From a virus, in the IMG/VR virus record IMGVR_UViG_3300042863_000147, positions 25,267 through 89,266 of that record: a stretch of DNA of 64,000 nucleotides; one strand, written 5' to 3'. Positions 46,452-54,053 of this stretch are shown piece after piece (the stretch's first letter is position 1; each line of letters opens with the position of its first letter). Below the pieces are notes generated by a model. The model searched no databases. It was not told the origin of the DNA and saw only the letters and a program-made list of their open reading frames with translations. A program made the translations under genes and the position numbers.

Positions 46452-47711
46452 TTATTTATAATAGGCAGTCTGGCCGAACGGAGAAACGATTGCTTCTGTG
46501 CCGTGAATAACAAACAAAGTGTCGCAATAGTCTTCATCGCCCCAGGAACCGCAAGGATATCCGTCTGTGAACATAATAAACTTCTTAGGCTGAATGTCAT
46601 TTTCCTTCATGAATTCCCAGTTTGCATCAAAGTCAGTACCGCCGCCACCTTTAACATCGTAGCTCATAATATCGTCGGCACTATCACCTGTAAATTGTGC
46701 ATAGTTATACACTTGAGTGTCGAAGCACCACAGGTCCAATTTAAAGTCCTGATACTCGTCCATAATACCCTTAACTTCGCTCAGGAAGTCTTTAGCCATA
46801 GCATCACTAATAGATCCGCTCATGTCAATTGCGACAGAAACGTCAATGGTATCTTGGTTCATCATGCCGGGCAAAATAGCACCGCATTGTTGGCTCTTAC
46901 GGTTTGGGCGAGCAAAGCTGTAATTGCTTTTTAGAATACTTTGGATATTCATACGCAACAGTTGGCGCCAGTCCATCTTTGGCTCAGTGAAGTCCTTGAT
47001 CATTCGAGCAATGGCACCTGGCATTTTACCAGCACCTGCTGATTGTGCAGCCGCTACCATAGCTTCTTTAATCTCATCACGGATCTGCTTCCTTTCCTCA
47101 GCAGTCAGTCTAGGGCGACCCTTACCACTGCCGTCTTGATCACCATCTTCGCCTTCTCCGTCACCATCGCCTTCTCCGTCCAAGTGCTCGTCTAACAGTT
47201 CGCCAAGTTGGCTCAGATCAATCTTGTCGGCCTTTTCGTACAGATCGTTATAAATTTCTTCGTAGCTCTTTCCACGATACTTGTCGTCCTGGAAGATCTT
47301 AATAAGACTAGGCACTGTACCGATTCGTTCGTCTTTAAGGATTTGGTTAGTAGCAAAGTCTGCCGCAATGTTAGACAGTTGAGGATCGCGACCTTCACGA
47401 CGACCCATGTGATCAAACACATTATGGAGGACTTCGTGTGCGAACCCGAATTCGCACTCTTTAGGGTTCAGCTTATTAACAAATCCAAGATTGTAATAAA
47501 AATTACGACCGTCAGTTGCAAGAGTCTGACACCAGTCTCCTGCTTCAATCATTTTCATCCGTGTTGCAAGGTTACCAAAGAATGGATGACGCAACAGAAG
47601 ACCAACACGGGCAGTAATCAGTTTGTCCAGAATCTTAGCTTTCTCAGACGGACTAAATTCTTGCTTGGCCCAATCTTGCTTTTTAACTTTTTCAGTCTTC
47701 ATTACTGTCAT
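46452..47711 (-). CDS. VWA-domain protein with HExxH motif, partner of MoxR ATPase
   Basis: A 419-residue protein. The N-terminal domain contains HEVLH at residues 92-96 within a FAHEVLHNVFDH context, the layout of VWA-like metallopeptidase (DUF2201-type) proteins. An acidic Asp/Gly/Glu linker lies at about 177-197. The C-terminal von Willebrand A-like domain has a MIDAS DMSGS at 296-300 and GGGTDFDANW and FTDGYP. MoxR/VWA pairs act as chaperone-like or metal-insertion systems. Here the pair is phage-encoded, with MoxR next upstream. Whether it aids virion assembly or counters host systems is unknown. The ATG at 47711 has AAGGAA. Confidence 0.88.
   Translation of the reverse strand: MTVMKTEKVKKQDWAKQEFSPSEKAKILDKLITARVGLLLRHPFFGNLATRMKMIEAGDWCQTLATDGRNFYYNLGFVNKLNPKECEFGFAHEVLHNVFDHMGRREGRDPQLSNIAADFATNQILKDERIGTVPSLIKIFQDDKYRGKSYEEIYNDLYEKADKIDLSQLGELLDEHLDGEGDGDGEGEDGDQDGSGKGRPRLTAEERKQIRDEIKEAMVAAAQSAGAGKMPGAIARMIKDFTEPKMDWRQLLRMNIQSILKSNYSFARPNRKSQQCGAILPGMMNQDTIDVSVAIDMSGSISDAMAKDFLSEVKGIMDEYQDFKLDLWCFDTQVYNYAQFTGDSADDIMSYDVKGGGGTDFDANWEFMKENDIQPKKFIMFTDGYPCGSWGDEDYCDTLFVIHGTEAIVSPFGQTAYYK
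46453..46460 (-). promoter_or_regulatory. Late promoter motif, perfect TATAAATA, at the VWA stop
   Basis: Exact late consensus on the minus strand, built over the last codons and stop of the VWA gene. The predicted +1 at 46447 would drive the downstream block ending in folA and thyA late in infection. Confidence 0.7.
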
Positions 47712-47735
47712 AATAGTTCCTTGTTAATACATACA

Positions 47736-47764
47736 ATTATATATTCATTTTGCTCAAAGAGCAA
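47736..47764 (-). promoter_or_regulatory. Host-type promoter for the VWA gene (TTGCTC-17-TATAAT)
   Basis: A perfect -10 TATAAT (47736-47741), 17 bases from a weak -35 TTGCTC (47759-47764). It lies immediately after the intrinsic terminator, so the VWA gene can be expressed separately from MoxR. Confidence 0.55.
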
Positions 47765-47766
47765 GC

Positions 47767-47790
47767 AAAAAGGGCCCCGAAGGGCCCAAT
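47767..47790 (-). terminator. Intrinsic terminator with UUCG loop after MoxR
   Basis: On the minus strand GGGCCC-TTCG-GGGCCC forms a six-bp G/C stem with a stable UUCG tetraloop, followed by five T residues. It begins a few bases after the MoxR stop. Confidence 0.92.
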
Positions 47791-47791
47791 T

Positions 47792-48874
47792 TTAACCTTC
47801 CATTGCTTGGATAATGTACTTGCCATACTTATCATGGAATTTGTCAAAGTTCTTCAACTTAGATGCATCGAACGGCAATTGATAGTTAGTCAATGCAACT
47901 TTAGCACCCATAACAACTAACTCAGTTGGGAAATTATCCATCATAAAGCCAAAGAAATTGTCTGCCATTGCATCCCAATCTTTGATCTTCTTGCGGTCAG
48001 CTTCTTGAAGCTCGTAGCACAGGCTAATAGTAAGTGAATACATCGCAGAGATTTCTTTGATATCACACTTCTTAACCTTACCTGCCAGAATGTCTTCTGG
48101 CTTAGGCATTTGTTTTGCCACCTTACGGTGTGCCATAAACTTAACAGCAAGACCTTCACCGACAGCACCTGCAACCAAATCAGTCAAAGTGCTTTCGCTA
48201 ACGTCATCTTCTTCCAACAGCTCGGACACAAAGGACCAGCTACGTGGAGTAGCAAACGAGCGCGAACTAGACTTAGGGTCAAAGTCGTAGAGATCTTGCT
48301 TGGCAAAACCCACATAACCGACAACTTGTTCATGCACCTTGTTAGCAGTCGCCCATTGCATCCAGTCTTCGAAATCACAGCGGAGTTCCAAGTGCAAGAA
48401 ACGGTTAGCTAAAGGACTTGGCATACGATAAGTAACACCCTTATCTGCTTCACGGTTACCTGCGGCAACAATACTAACGCCTTTTGGAAGAATGTAAGTA
48501 CCAACACGGCGGTTCAGCACCAACTGGAAAGCAGCCGCTTGGGTAGCAGGAGCCGCAGAGTTCAGTTCGTCCAAGAACAAGATAGCAGTAGATTCTGGAT
48601 CAGTAGGCAATTCTGCAGGAGGTGCCCAAGTCATTGTGTTAGAGGTTGAGTTGTAATACGGGATACCTTTGATGTCGGTAGGTTCCCAAAGTGACAGACG
48701 CACGTCAATCACTTCACGCTCGGTTTCAGAACCGATCTGTTTAATAATATCGGACTTACCAATACCTGGAGGCCCCCACATGAATACAGGGCGTTGCTTC
48801 TTAAGACATTTACGAATAGCCGATTTAGCTTCGTTGGGGCTAACGGTACGATTGACTGTCATCTCTTTGGACAT
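47792..48874 (-). CDS. MoxR-family AAA+ ATPase
   Basis: A 360-residue AAA+ protein of MoxR type. Walker A GPPGIGKS is at 34-41, Walker B ILFLDE at 98-103 with the DELN extension, sensor-type VAAGNREAD follows, then MPSPLANRFLHLEL (arginine-finger region). The C-terminal helical lid is complete. MoxR ATPases usually drive VWA partners in protein maturation or metal insertion, and the VWA gene lies directly downstream. It has its own near-perfect host promoter, so early or middle expression is expected. Confidence 0.92.
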   Translation of the reverse strand: MSKEMTVNRTVSPNEAKSAIRKCLKKQRPVFMWGPPGIGKSDIIKQIGSETEREVIDVRLSLWEPTDIKGIPYYNSTSNTMTWAPPAELPTDPESTAILFLDELNSAAPATQAAAFQLVLNRRVGTYILPKGVSIVAAGNREADKGVTYRMPSPLANRFLHLELRCDFEDWMQWATANKVHEQVVGYVGFAKQDLYDFDPKSSSRSFATPRSWSFVSELLEEDDVSESTLTDLVAGAVGEGLAVKFMAHRKVAKQMPKPEDILAGKVKKCDIKEISAMYSLTISLCYELQEADRKKIKDWDAMADNFFGFMMDNFPTELVVMGAKVALTNYQLPFDASKLKNFDKFHDKYGKYIIQAMEG

Positions 48875-48925
48875 AGTGCGCTTTCTTTAAAAACTGTTAG
48901 GATACTGTTGTTTTACAGTGTTACT

Positions 48926-48954
48926 ATTGTAGCAAAGATCTACGGTTGTGTCAA
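48926..48954 (-). promoter_or_regulatory. Host-type promoter for MoxR (TTGACA-17-TACAAT)
   Basis: A perfect -35 TTGACA (48949-48954), an ideal 17-base spacer, and TACAAT (48926-48931). The -35 overlaps the stop codon of the upstream gene. Confidence 0.85.
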
Positions 48955-49340
48955 GAGTTTTTCTGTTTTTCTGCGAATCTTTTTTGGGCTCTATGGAATT
49001 TTGCAATGTTGCCGGAAAACAACACTAATTGTACCGCTAATTTTTCTCCAAAGACATGAATTGATCGTTTGGTTATGTAAAATGGGAATTCTATATTTTG
49101 ATCAATCCAAATTGCCAATTGATTAGTGTAGATAATTGGCTCTTCAAATTTAATTTCGTAACATTTAATATCAGCTTTTACTAAACATTCGAACCCTTGA
49201 TCAGTAAGCCTTAATCCACCTTTTTCTTTGTTTCGTGGATTTACCCACCAGGTTGGAATTGTTTGCTTAATTCGTTTTTCGTCAGCAGTTAATCCTAGCG
49301 ATTCTAAAACAACTTTGGTAATTTCATACTTCGGATTCAT
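48951..49340 (-). CDS. Conserved phage protein, unknown function
   Basis: A 129-residue protein. TWWVNPRNKEKGGLRLTDQGF suggests a small winged-helix-like start. It continues with IYTNQLAIWIDQNIEFPFYI and HVFGEKLAVQLVLFSG. Proteins with the WWVNPR..GGLRLT pattern recur in cyanophage-type genomes without assigned role. It overlaps the upstream gene by 17 bases and contains the -35 box of the MoxR promoter at its end. Confidence 0.75.
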   Translation of the reverse strand: MNPKYEITKVVLESLGLTADEKRIKQTIPTWWVNPRNKEKGGLRLTDQGFECLVKADIKCYEIKFEEPIIYTNQLAIWIDQNIEFPFYITKRSIHVFGEKLAVQLVLFSGNIAKFHRAQKRFAEKQKNS

Positions 49341-49623
49341 CTACAACTTTTTCGCCTGTGGTTAATTTATAAACGGCAAAGTCTGTGCTATTAAAAAGTT
49401 TGTTTAGTTTTTCTGCCAAGTTAAATGCATGGCCGCTATTTGAAAAACTAACTTTTTTGTATTTAGGACCTAACTGTTGCGCAACTATACTAGATGTTTT
49501 TAGATTAATAGGCTTATCCTGATAAAATACTGCCCATATAGCATCAGACTCTAAAACCTGATCAGTCTTATAAGATTTTTTATTTGTGATTTCTAACAGT
49601 ACTTTAGGTTTTGGTCTGCTCAT
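49324..49623 (-). CDS. Unknown 99-residue protein
   Basis: Not recognised. Basic at the start (MSRPKPKVLLEITNKK) with a middle beta/alpha pattern (AIWAVFYQDKPINLKT, KYKKVSFSNSGHAFNLAEKLN) and an acidic C-terminus. The start ATG is preceded by CGGAG with 10-base spacing. It is part of a run of small overlapping genes between RNase H and MoxR. Confidence 0.65.
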   Translation of the reverse strand: MSRPKPKVLLEITNKKSYKTDQVLESDAIWAVFYQDKPINLKTSSIVAQQLGPKYKKVSFSNSGHAFNLAEKLNKLFNSTDFAVYKLTTGEKVVDESEV

Positions 49624-49665
49624 TTATACGTTCTCCGAAAAGTGCGTATATATTTAGCAGCATAG

Positions 49666-49890
49666 TTAGAATTTTCCGCCGTCTACTTTTATTTCAATCT
49701 TATCAGGAAACTTGGTATCGTTCACTATTTGATCCAAATTCCCTGATAATCTAGTCATTACTACACTAAGACTATCGTGTAAATCAGTTACTTCTTTAAT
49801 AGATAATGTAATTGACTTTTGTCCGCTTTTTCTAGCAACTCTGGCTTTATCTAGAAAATCTTCGATAGGTAATGTATTAAGTTGTTTCAT
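49666..49890 (-). CDS. Small conserved phage protein, unknown function
   Basis: A 74-residue protein with helical character: LPIEDFLDKARVARKSGQKS, then LSIKEVTDLHDSLSVVMTRLSG and a beta end IEIKVDGGKF. It recurs in aquatic T4-like genomes. It overlaps the upstream gene by 14 bases. No enzymatic motif is seen. Confidence 0.7.
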   Translation of the reverse strand: MKQLNTLPIEDFLDKARVARKSGQKSITLSIKEVTDLHDSLSVVMTRLSGNLDQIVNDTKFPDKIEIKVDGGKF

Positions 49891-50362
49891 TTTTGTTAAT
49901 GCTAGTTAATACAGATTTCATTTCTGCTTCTGTTTTGAACGGGCCTTCGAATGGGTACCGCTCCAATGTTATTAGTTTTGGGCAAAAACTTTTTACCCAA
50001 CCTTTTCTAAATTTGATAACGTAGTACCCGGCACAATATTGGCTTTTACTTTTTGCACTCTTGGCAAAAAGTGGTAATTTTTTCTTAACATTATACACAG
50101 CTTCAAATGGTTTTGCACCGCATGGAAAATCATAAATTCGATGTACTAACGGCTCGACTTTAAATTTGATCGTCTTTTTTTCTTCAAATAAAGCATCCCC
50201 AAATTCTTTAGTAAGATCTTTTAGGTCTTTGAAATTTATTTTATGTCCATGTCTAAAAAATTCGTATCCCTTTTTTATTTTAGCAATGGATCCTATTTTT
50301 TCACCTTGATTTTCAATAATCCATTCTTTATTTGGAATCAATACTTTAGAAACAACATTCAT
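49877..50362 (-). CDS. Conserved phage protein, unknown function
   Basis: A 161-residue, basic protein. The C-terminal half has a highly patterned block: RIYDFPCGAKPFEAVYNVKK, SKSQYCAGYYVIKFRKGW and SFCPKLITLERYPFEGPFKT, with three cysteines. This block is typical of a family shared by cyanophage-type T4-likes without known role. Nucleic-acid binding is possible from charge. It overlaps the RNase H stop by one base. Confidence 0.75.
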   Translation of the reverse strand: MNVVSKVLIPNKEWIIENQGEKIGSIAKIKKGYEFFRHGHKINFKDLKDLTKEFGDALFEEKKTIKFKVEPLVHRIYDFPCGAKPFEAVYNVKKKLPLFAKSAKSKSQYCAGYYVIKFRKGWVKSFCPKLITLERYPFEGPFKTEAEMKSVLTSINKNETT

Positions 50363-51351
50363 TATGCGTACCTCGAATTAAGTGGCTCAGCGTAGCTAGT
50401 TACTTGTTCGCTAATCTTTTGTAAATCGTATTCTGCACAGAATTTCAACAGTCTAATACCGACCTGTGAAATATTCTTTGTCTTATGTTCTTCTGAGTTA
50501 ATGCAGTCTAACATAATTTGCTTAATATGATCGGGCTGTGCAGTTAAATCACATAACTGACAATTTCTATTGTAGTCGTCTAATACCCTGTGTTCAACAC
50601 CTTCGTGATCTGTCCATTTTTGCAACATGAGGTTATTCCACGCCCAGCCCTTAGCATTGCGATCGGCAAATGCATCACGCAGACCTACTTTGTTTTTAGT
50701 ACCTTTTTCGCGCACTCCGGGGTATGCACTAAAAATATTATCGCTAGTATCACCTCGCATACATTTCTCAAACAGTAACCATTCTGGCTCCGGTGCGGGC
50801 TTAGGCAAATTAGTTTTCTTATCAATTACACGCTTGCCTTTTTCATCAAAGTAACCTTCGTGCGTAGTTGTAATCTGCATTACACCGTTGTATTGTTTTA
50901 CATTGGGTGCAATAAGTTGTGCGAAGTCTCCGTCTGTGCTAATAATGACGTGAGTGTCATTAGGATGATTTGCAATCCATCCAGCAATGAGATCATCTGC
51001 TTCTAGTTGGGGATGTTGTAGCACTGTAGAGTTTGTTTTGTCGGTAACAAAGTCTTTAAAGTTGTCAAACGTTTCCCAGAATGCTTTATCTTCTTCAGCT
51101 TCACGCGGACTTTGAGCAGCCCGGGCTTCTGTACGCTGACGCTTATAAGGAGCATAAAAGTCCTTTCTCCACGATCGACCTTCTAAAAAGAAGATAACAT
51201 GATCACCTTTAAAGTCACGCCACGCTTTACGAACACTCATAAGAACAGTAGCTAAACTCATACCCACTTTATCTTCTAGACTGCCACGAATTACATGTCG
51301 TGCTCGAAAAAAGGTATTTGCAGTATCGACTAAAATATATGTTTTTGACAT
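50362..51351 (-). CDS. rnh: RNase H / 5'-3' exonuclease (T4 Rnh-like)
   Basis: A 329-residue FEN-family nuclease that removes RNA primers from lagging-strand fragments. Acidic metal-ligand motifs are in order: VDTANTFFRARH at the start, LEADDLIAGW, ISTDGDFAQL and RGDTSDNI. The middle has the expected arch and a helix-hairpin-helix-like region follows. T4 Rnh has 305 residues. It lies in a run of minus-strand replication-associated genes with one-base overlaps on both sides. Confidence 0.92.
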   Translation of the reverse strand: MSKTYILVDTANTFFRARHVIRGSLEDKVGMSLATVLMSVRKAWRDFKGDHVIFFLEGRSWRKDFYAPYKRQRTEARAAQSPREAEEDKAFWETFDNFKDFVTDKTNSTVLQHPQLEADDLIAGWIANHPNDTHVIISTDGDFAQLIAPNVKQYNGVMQITTTHEGYFDEKGKRVIDKKTNLPKPAPEPEWLLFEKCMRGDTSDNIFSAYPGVREKGTKNKVGLRDAFADRNAKGWAWNNLMLQKWTDHEGVEHRVLDDYNRNCQLCDLTAQPDHIKQIMLDCINSEEHKTKNISQVGIRLLKFCAEYDLQKISEQVTSYAEPLNSRYA

Positions 51352-51797
51352 TAAGACACTTCGGTTCTTCCACCGCCCAAATTATTTACATTGATATATC
51401 CGGCCCCTCTTTGATTCATATTAACTCCTGAATCAGATCCAACGTTTCTACAAAGTTCGGCAAACCATTGATCAACAACAGCTTCTTCTGTATCTCCTTT
51501 GTATCCGGACTCTCTCAACTGTAACACAAAGTATTCGTTCCAGTCAAGTTCGAAAAAACCATTTCGTATGTTATCTTTATTAACATGGGTATCTAGTACT
51601 GCAACCCAGGGTTCTTTTTTCTCAGTTGCTATTTCTTTTGGTGTTAATTTTGCAAGACGTTCTGCTTCTTTTGTGCGTTCTACTCGCTCAGCTGCTTCTT
51701 TAGCGATTCTTGTAGAATGTTCAGCATCTTCAATTGCACGCCTTGTTTCTTCTTCAATTTTATCAATACCAAATAATTTTTTAATAAACTTGTTCAT
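51351..51797 (-). CDS. Conserved phage protein with N-terminal coiled coil, unknown function
   Basis: A 148-residue protein. Residues about 12-50 are a strongly charged coiled coil (EEETRRAIEDAEHSTRIAKE). The C-terminal domain has PWVAVLDTHVNKDNIRNGFF and LDWNEYFVLQLRESGYKGDTEEAVVDQWF, a pattern recurring in cyanophage-type genomes, and a Gly/Asn-rich end. It overlaps RNase H by 1 base and the upstream gene by 4. Confidence 0.75.
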   Translation of the reverse strand: MNKFIKKLFGIDKIEEETRRAIEDAEHSTRIAKEAAERVERTKEAERLAKLTPKEIATEKKEPWVAVLDTHVNKDNIRNGFFELDWNEYFVLQLRESGYKGDTEEAVVDQWFAELCRNVGSDSGVNMNQRGAGYINVNNLGGGRTEVS

Positions 51798-51991
51798 TTA
51801 ATTTGCTCCAAATCTACACCCCTTATTGCTGCCTTTCCGTAGGACACTGCTCTTTTTATTTCTGCAATTGTTGGCGGTTTTGCTCCGGAGTTGAGCCCGG
51901 ATGCATTAATAAGAAATTGCACAGCTCTAGTTAGCAACTTTACTCTAAGTTCAAGAGTTTCAATTCTCTTAGATGTCTGATCATCTGCCAT
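51794..51991 (-). CDS. Small coiled-coil protein, unknown function
   Basis: 65 residues from ATG 51991, chosen because it overlaps the QueE stop as TGATG and has GGGG nearby upstream; four codons earlier another Met is possible. The protein begins MADDQTSKRIETLELRVKLL, a short leucine-patterned helix, then PPTIAEIKRAVSYGKAAIRG. Function unknown. Confidence 0.65.
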   Translation of the reverse strand: MADDQTSKRIETLELRVKLLTRAVQFLINASGLNSGAKPPTIAEIKRAVSYGKAAIRGVDLEQIK

Positions 51992-52854
51992 CAAGTACCC
52001 CACTCATTTTTAAATAACGGCACTTGCAATCTATCACTGTATCGCAATCCGGCTTTCATTGCCATGTCTGCTACAGTGCGATTGTTTAGTGCATAAACAC
52101 TTTCAACGCCGCCAACTGGCATTAGATAAACATGTCCTTTAAATCCTGACGCCCGATATTCGGCAACAGCACGTTCTGCATCGGCAAAGTCTTCCGGTGT
52201 AGCAATAACAAACTTTAAATATGTGTGTCCTATGTCCTCGTATGCTACAACAACTTCTGGTTTAATAGCATCTTCCCACGGCTCACCTGAGCAAGGTAGT
52301 TTAGCACTTACACTAAATGTTAGAGCGTTGTATCCTCGATCTTTTCTTCCTAGAGACCAGTTCAACAGGTATTGTCTAAACTCTTTTGTCAGACGCATTG
52401 TGCCATTAGTTTCAAAAGTAATTTCTTTGAGATCCTTCATGCAAGGCTGATTTAGGAGATCTGGATAAGCACGTTGCCAACCTAGTAAAGGTTCTCCACC
52501 TGTGATAACAAGGTGTTCATCACGCCATTCTTTAAACGGCAATGTATCGACTACTGCTTTAGCAAGGCCTTCAGTTTCGATCATTGGGCTTAGATCTTTA
52601 AATGCAGGATGCCAACTAGCATAACTGTCACAGCCTGTTCCAACTAAAGGCAGATCTTTGTAATCTTTATACGGAATGTGTTCGTGGATTATTGCAATAG
52701 ATTCTGCTTCCTTGCTTAGTTCGCCACGGGACATGCCAAATCCTTGGCAGGTAAAATTGCAACCGTAGGTGCGTAGAAAAACAGACGGGACGCCCATGTA
52801 GCGTCCTTCACCTTGTATGCTGTAAAACAGCTCTGATACTTTAATTTTGCTCAT
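51991..52854 (-). CDS. queE: QueE, 7-carboxy-7-deazaguanine synthase (radical SAM)
   Basis: 287 residues from ATG 52854, which has AGGA at ideal spacing. Diagnostic parts: ELFYSIQGEGRYMGVPSVFLR, LVITGGEPLL and the ETNGT motif. QueE makes the 7-deazaguanine core from 6-carboxy-tetrahydropterin. The cluster cysteines are unusual: Cys32 and Cys36 (CNFTC) are followed by an insertion, and the next candidate is Cys75 in GTGCDSYASW, not the compact CxxC. A near-perfect host promoter lies upstream. Together with the DpdA-like protein at 57.3-59.0 kb it points to 7-deazaguanine in phage DNA; cutting down host tRNA queuosine is an alternative. Confidence 0.93.
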   Translation of the reverse strand: MSKIKVSELFYSIQGEGRYMGVPSVFLRTYGCNFTCQGFGMSRGELSKEAESIAIIHEHIPYKDYKDLPLVGTGCDSYASWHPAFKDLSPMIETEGLAKAVVDTLPFKEWRDEHLVITGGEPLLGWQRAYPDLLNQPCMKDLKEITFETNGTMRLTKEFRQYLLNWSLGRKDRGYNALTFSVSAKLPCSGEPWEDAIKPEVVVAYEDIGHTYLKFVIATPEDFADAERAVAEYRASGFKGHVYLMPVGGVESVYALNNRTVADMAMKAGLRYSDRLQVPLFKNEWGT

Positions 52855-52881
52855 ATTGTTCCTAGGAAAGATCTTAAATAT

Positions 52882-52909
52882 ATTATACACATGTATTTAG
52901 AATTGTCAA
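52882..52909 (-). promoter_or_regulatory. Host-type promoter for queE (TTGACA-16-TATAAT)
   Basis: Both hexamers match consensus perfectly: TTGACA (52904-52909) and TATAAT (52882-52887), spacer 16. It lies in the 70-base gap shared with the divergent radical SAM gene. Confidence 0.88.
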
Positions 52910-52924
52910 CTTAAAAAGGTAAAA

Positions 52925-53788
52925 ATGAATAATTTGAGAACACAAATTATCTGGATGCTCAACGACTACTGTACAGCCGAGTGTTCCTATTGTCCGATAA
53001 AATTTCGTGGTGGAGAATTACCTAGAGGGATATTAGATTATATGTCTGTAACAGGAAAACTTATTGATCATTACGAGTCCATTGGTAGAAAAATTGATTG
53101 GTCATTTAATGGGGGAGAACCACTTGACATGTTTGATTTTCCTATGATGCTAAAGTTATGTAAGGAACGAGGCGGCACAATTGATCTACACACAAATGGA
53201 GGAAAGTTATGGTTAGATTGGTGGGCAATTGAGCCACATGTTGATTCGTTACATTTAACGTACCACTATTGGCAAAATCCTAGTCTTGTACGATTTATTT
53301 TACAGGCATTTACCAAAGCTAACAAGTGTGTAGATATTATGGTTCCTATTAGACCAGATTATTTCGATGACGATTTAAAACGAGCATTGGATATAGAAAC
53401 AGAATTTGGCATAGTAGTTTCTAAAACTGTACTATATCGAGAAGCTGAACAATCATTGGGGATGTACAATTATACTGATCAACAACTAAGAATCATGCGA
53501 GGAGAAGAACTTGTACAGGAAAATGTACATCATCAAGAGACTACATTTGCAGAACGTTTCGAAGAAAAAATTATTGCAAGTCCTTCATTTACTGGAATGA
53601 AATGTAACGTAGGAATTGAAAAATTAGTAATTACTCATCTAGGGTGGGTAAGGGGAAGCAATTGTAATATTGGACAGTTTGGAAATATTTGGGACGGTAG
53701 CTTAGAATATCCAACAAGCCCGCTTACTTGTAATATGCTGGCTTGTATAGATGGTTCCGACCAACAAATTACTAAATTTAGTCAATAA
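52925..53788 (+). CDS. Radical SAM protein with SPASM-like C-terminal cysteines
   Basis: A 287-residue protein, the only plus-strand gene between 44 and 64 kb. The [4Fe-4S] motif CX3CX2C is at Cys16, Cys20 and Cys23. GGEP follows in WSFNGGEPLD. The C-terminal region has extra cysteines (MKCNVG, SNCNIG, LTCNMLAC) spaced like an auxiliary-cluster SPASM domain. Such enzymes modify peptides, proteins or cofactors. It is divergent from queE and overlaps the mazG-like gene convergently by 11 bases. The substrate is unknown; a link with the neighbouring modification genes is only suggested by position. Confidence 0.85.
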   Translation: MNNLRTQIIWMLNDYCTAECSYCPIKFRGGELPRGILDYMSVTGKLIDHYESIGRKIDWSFNGGEPLDMFDFPMMLKLCKERGGTIDLHTNGGKLWLDWWAIEPHVDSLHLTYHYWQNPSLVRFILQAFTKANKCVDIMVPIRPDYFDDDLKRALDIETEFGIVVSKTVLYREAEQSLGMYNYTDQQLRIMRGEELVQENVHHQETTFAERFEEKIIASPSFTGMKCNVGIEKLVITHLGWVRGSNCNIGQFGNIWDGSLEYPTSPLTCNMLACIDGSDQQITKFSQ

Positions 53789-54053
53789 AGATATTTGACC
53801 AACGTTTTAGTTTTTCGATCTTAGCAGCCTTTGCAGCTTCTAAGTGTTCTAACAATATTACATTCTTTTCCAGCATGATGTCAATCATTGCCAACATATC
53901 GCCTAATTCTTCTTCGAGGTGTTCTCGATTAGTTTTGGGCTTACCTGGCTTGAAGTTGTCAATGCCAAATCGACTGATCTTACTTACTGCTTGAATTACT
54001 TCTGCACATTCTTCTTGTAGAATGTCCATTACTTCTTTTGTTTTACTATCCAT
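53778..54053 (-). CDS. mazG: MazG-like nucleotide pyrophosphohydrolase
   Basis: A 91-residue protein of the MazG-like all-alpha NTP-PPase fold: EECAEVIQAVSKISRFG carries the EExxE-type metal motif, and LEEELGDMLAMID the second ExxD motif. Family members hydrolyse (d)NTPs to monophosphates and are frequent in marine T4-like phages. It could remodel nucleotide pools or clear unwanted dNTPs. Its start overlaps the cupin gene stop by 8 bases. Confidence 0.85.
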   Translation of the reverse strand: MDSKTKEVMDILQEECAEVIQAVSKISRFGIDNFKPGKPKTNREHLEEELGDMLAMIDIMLEKNVILLEHLEAAKAAKIEKLKRWSNIFID

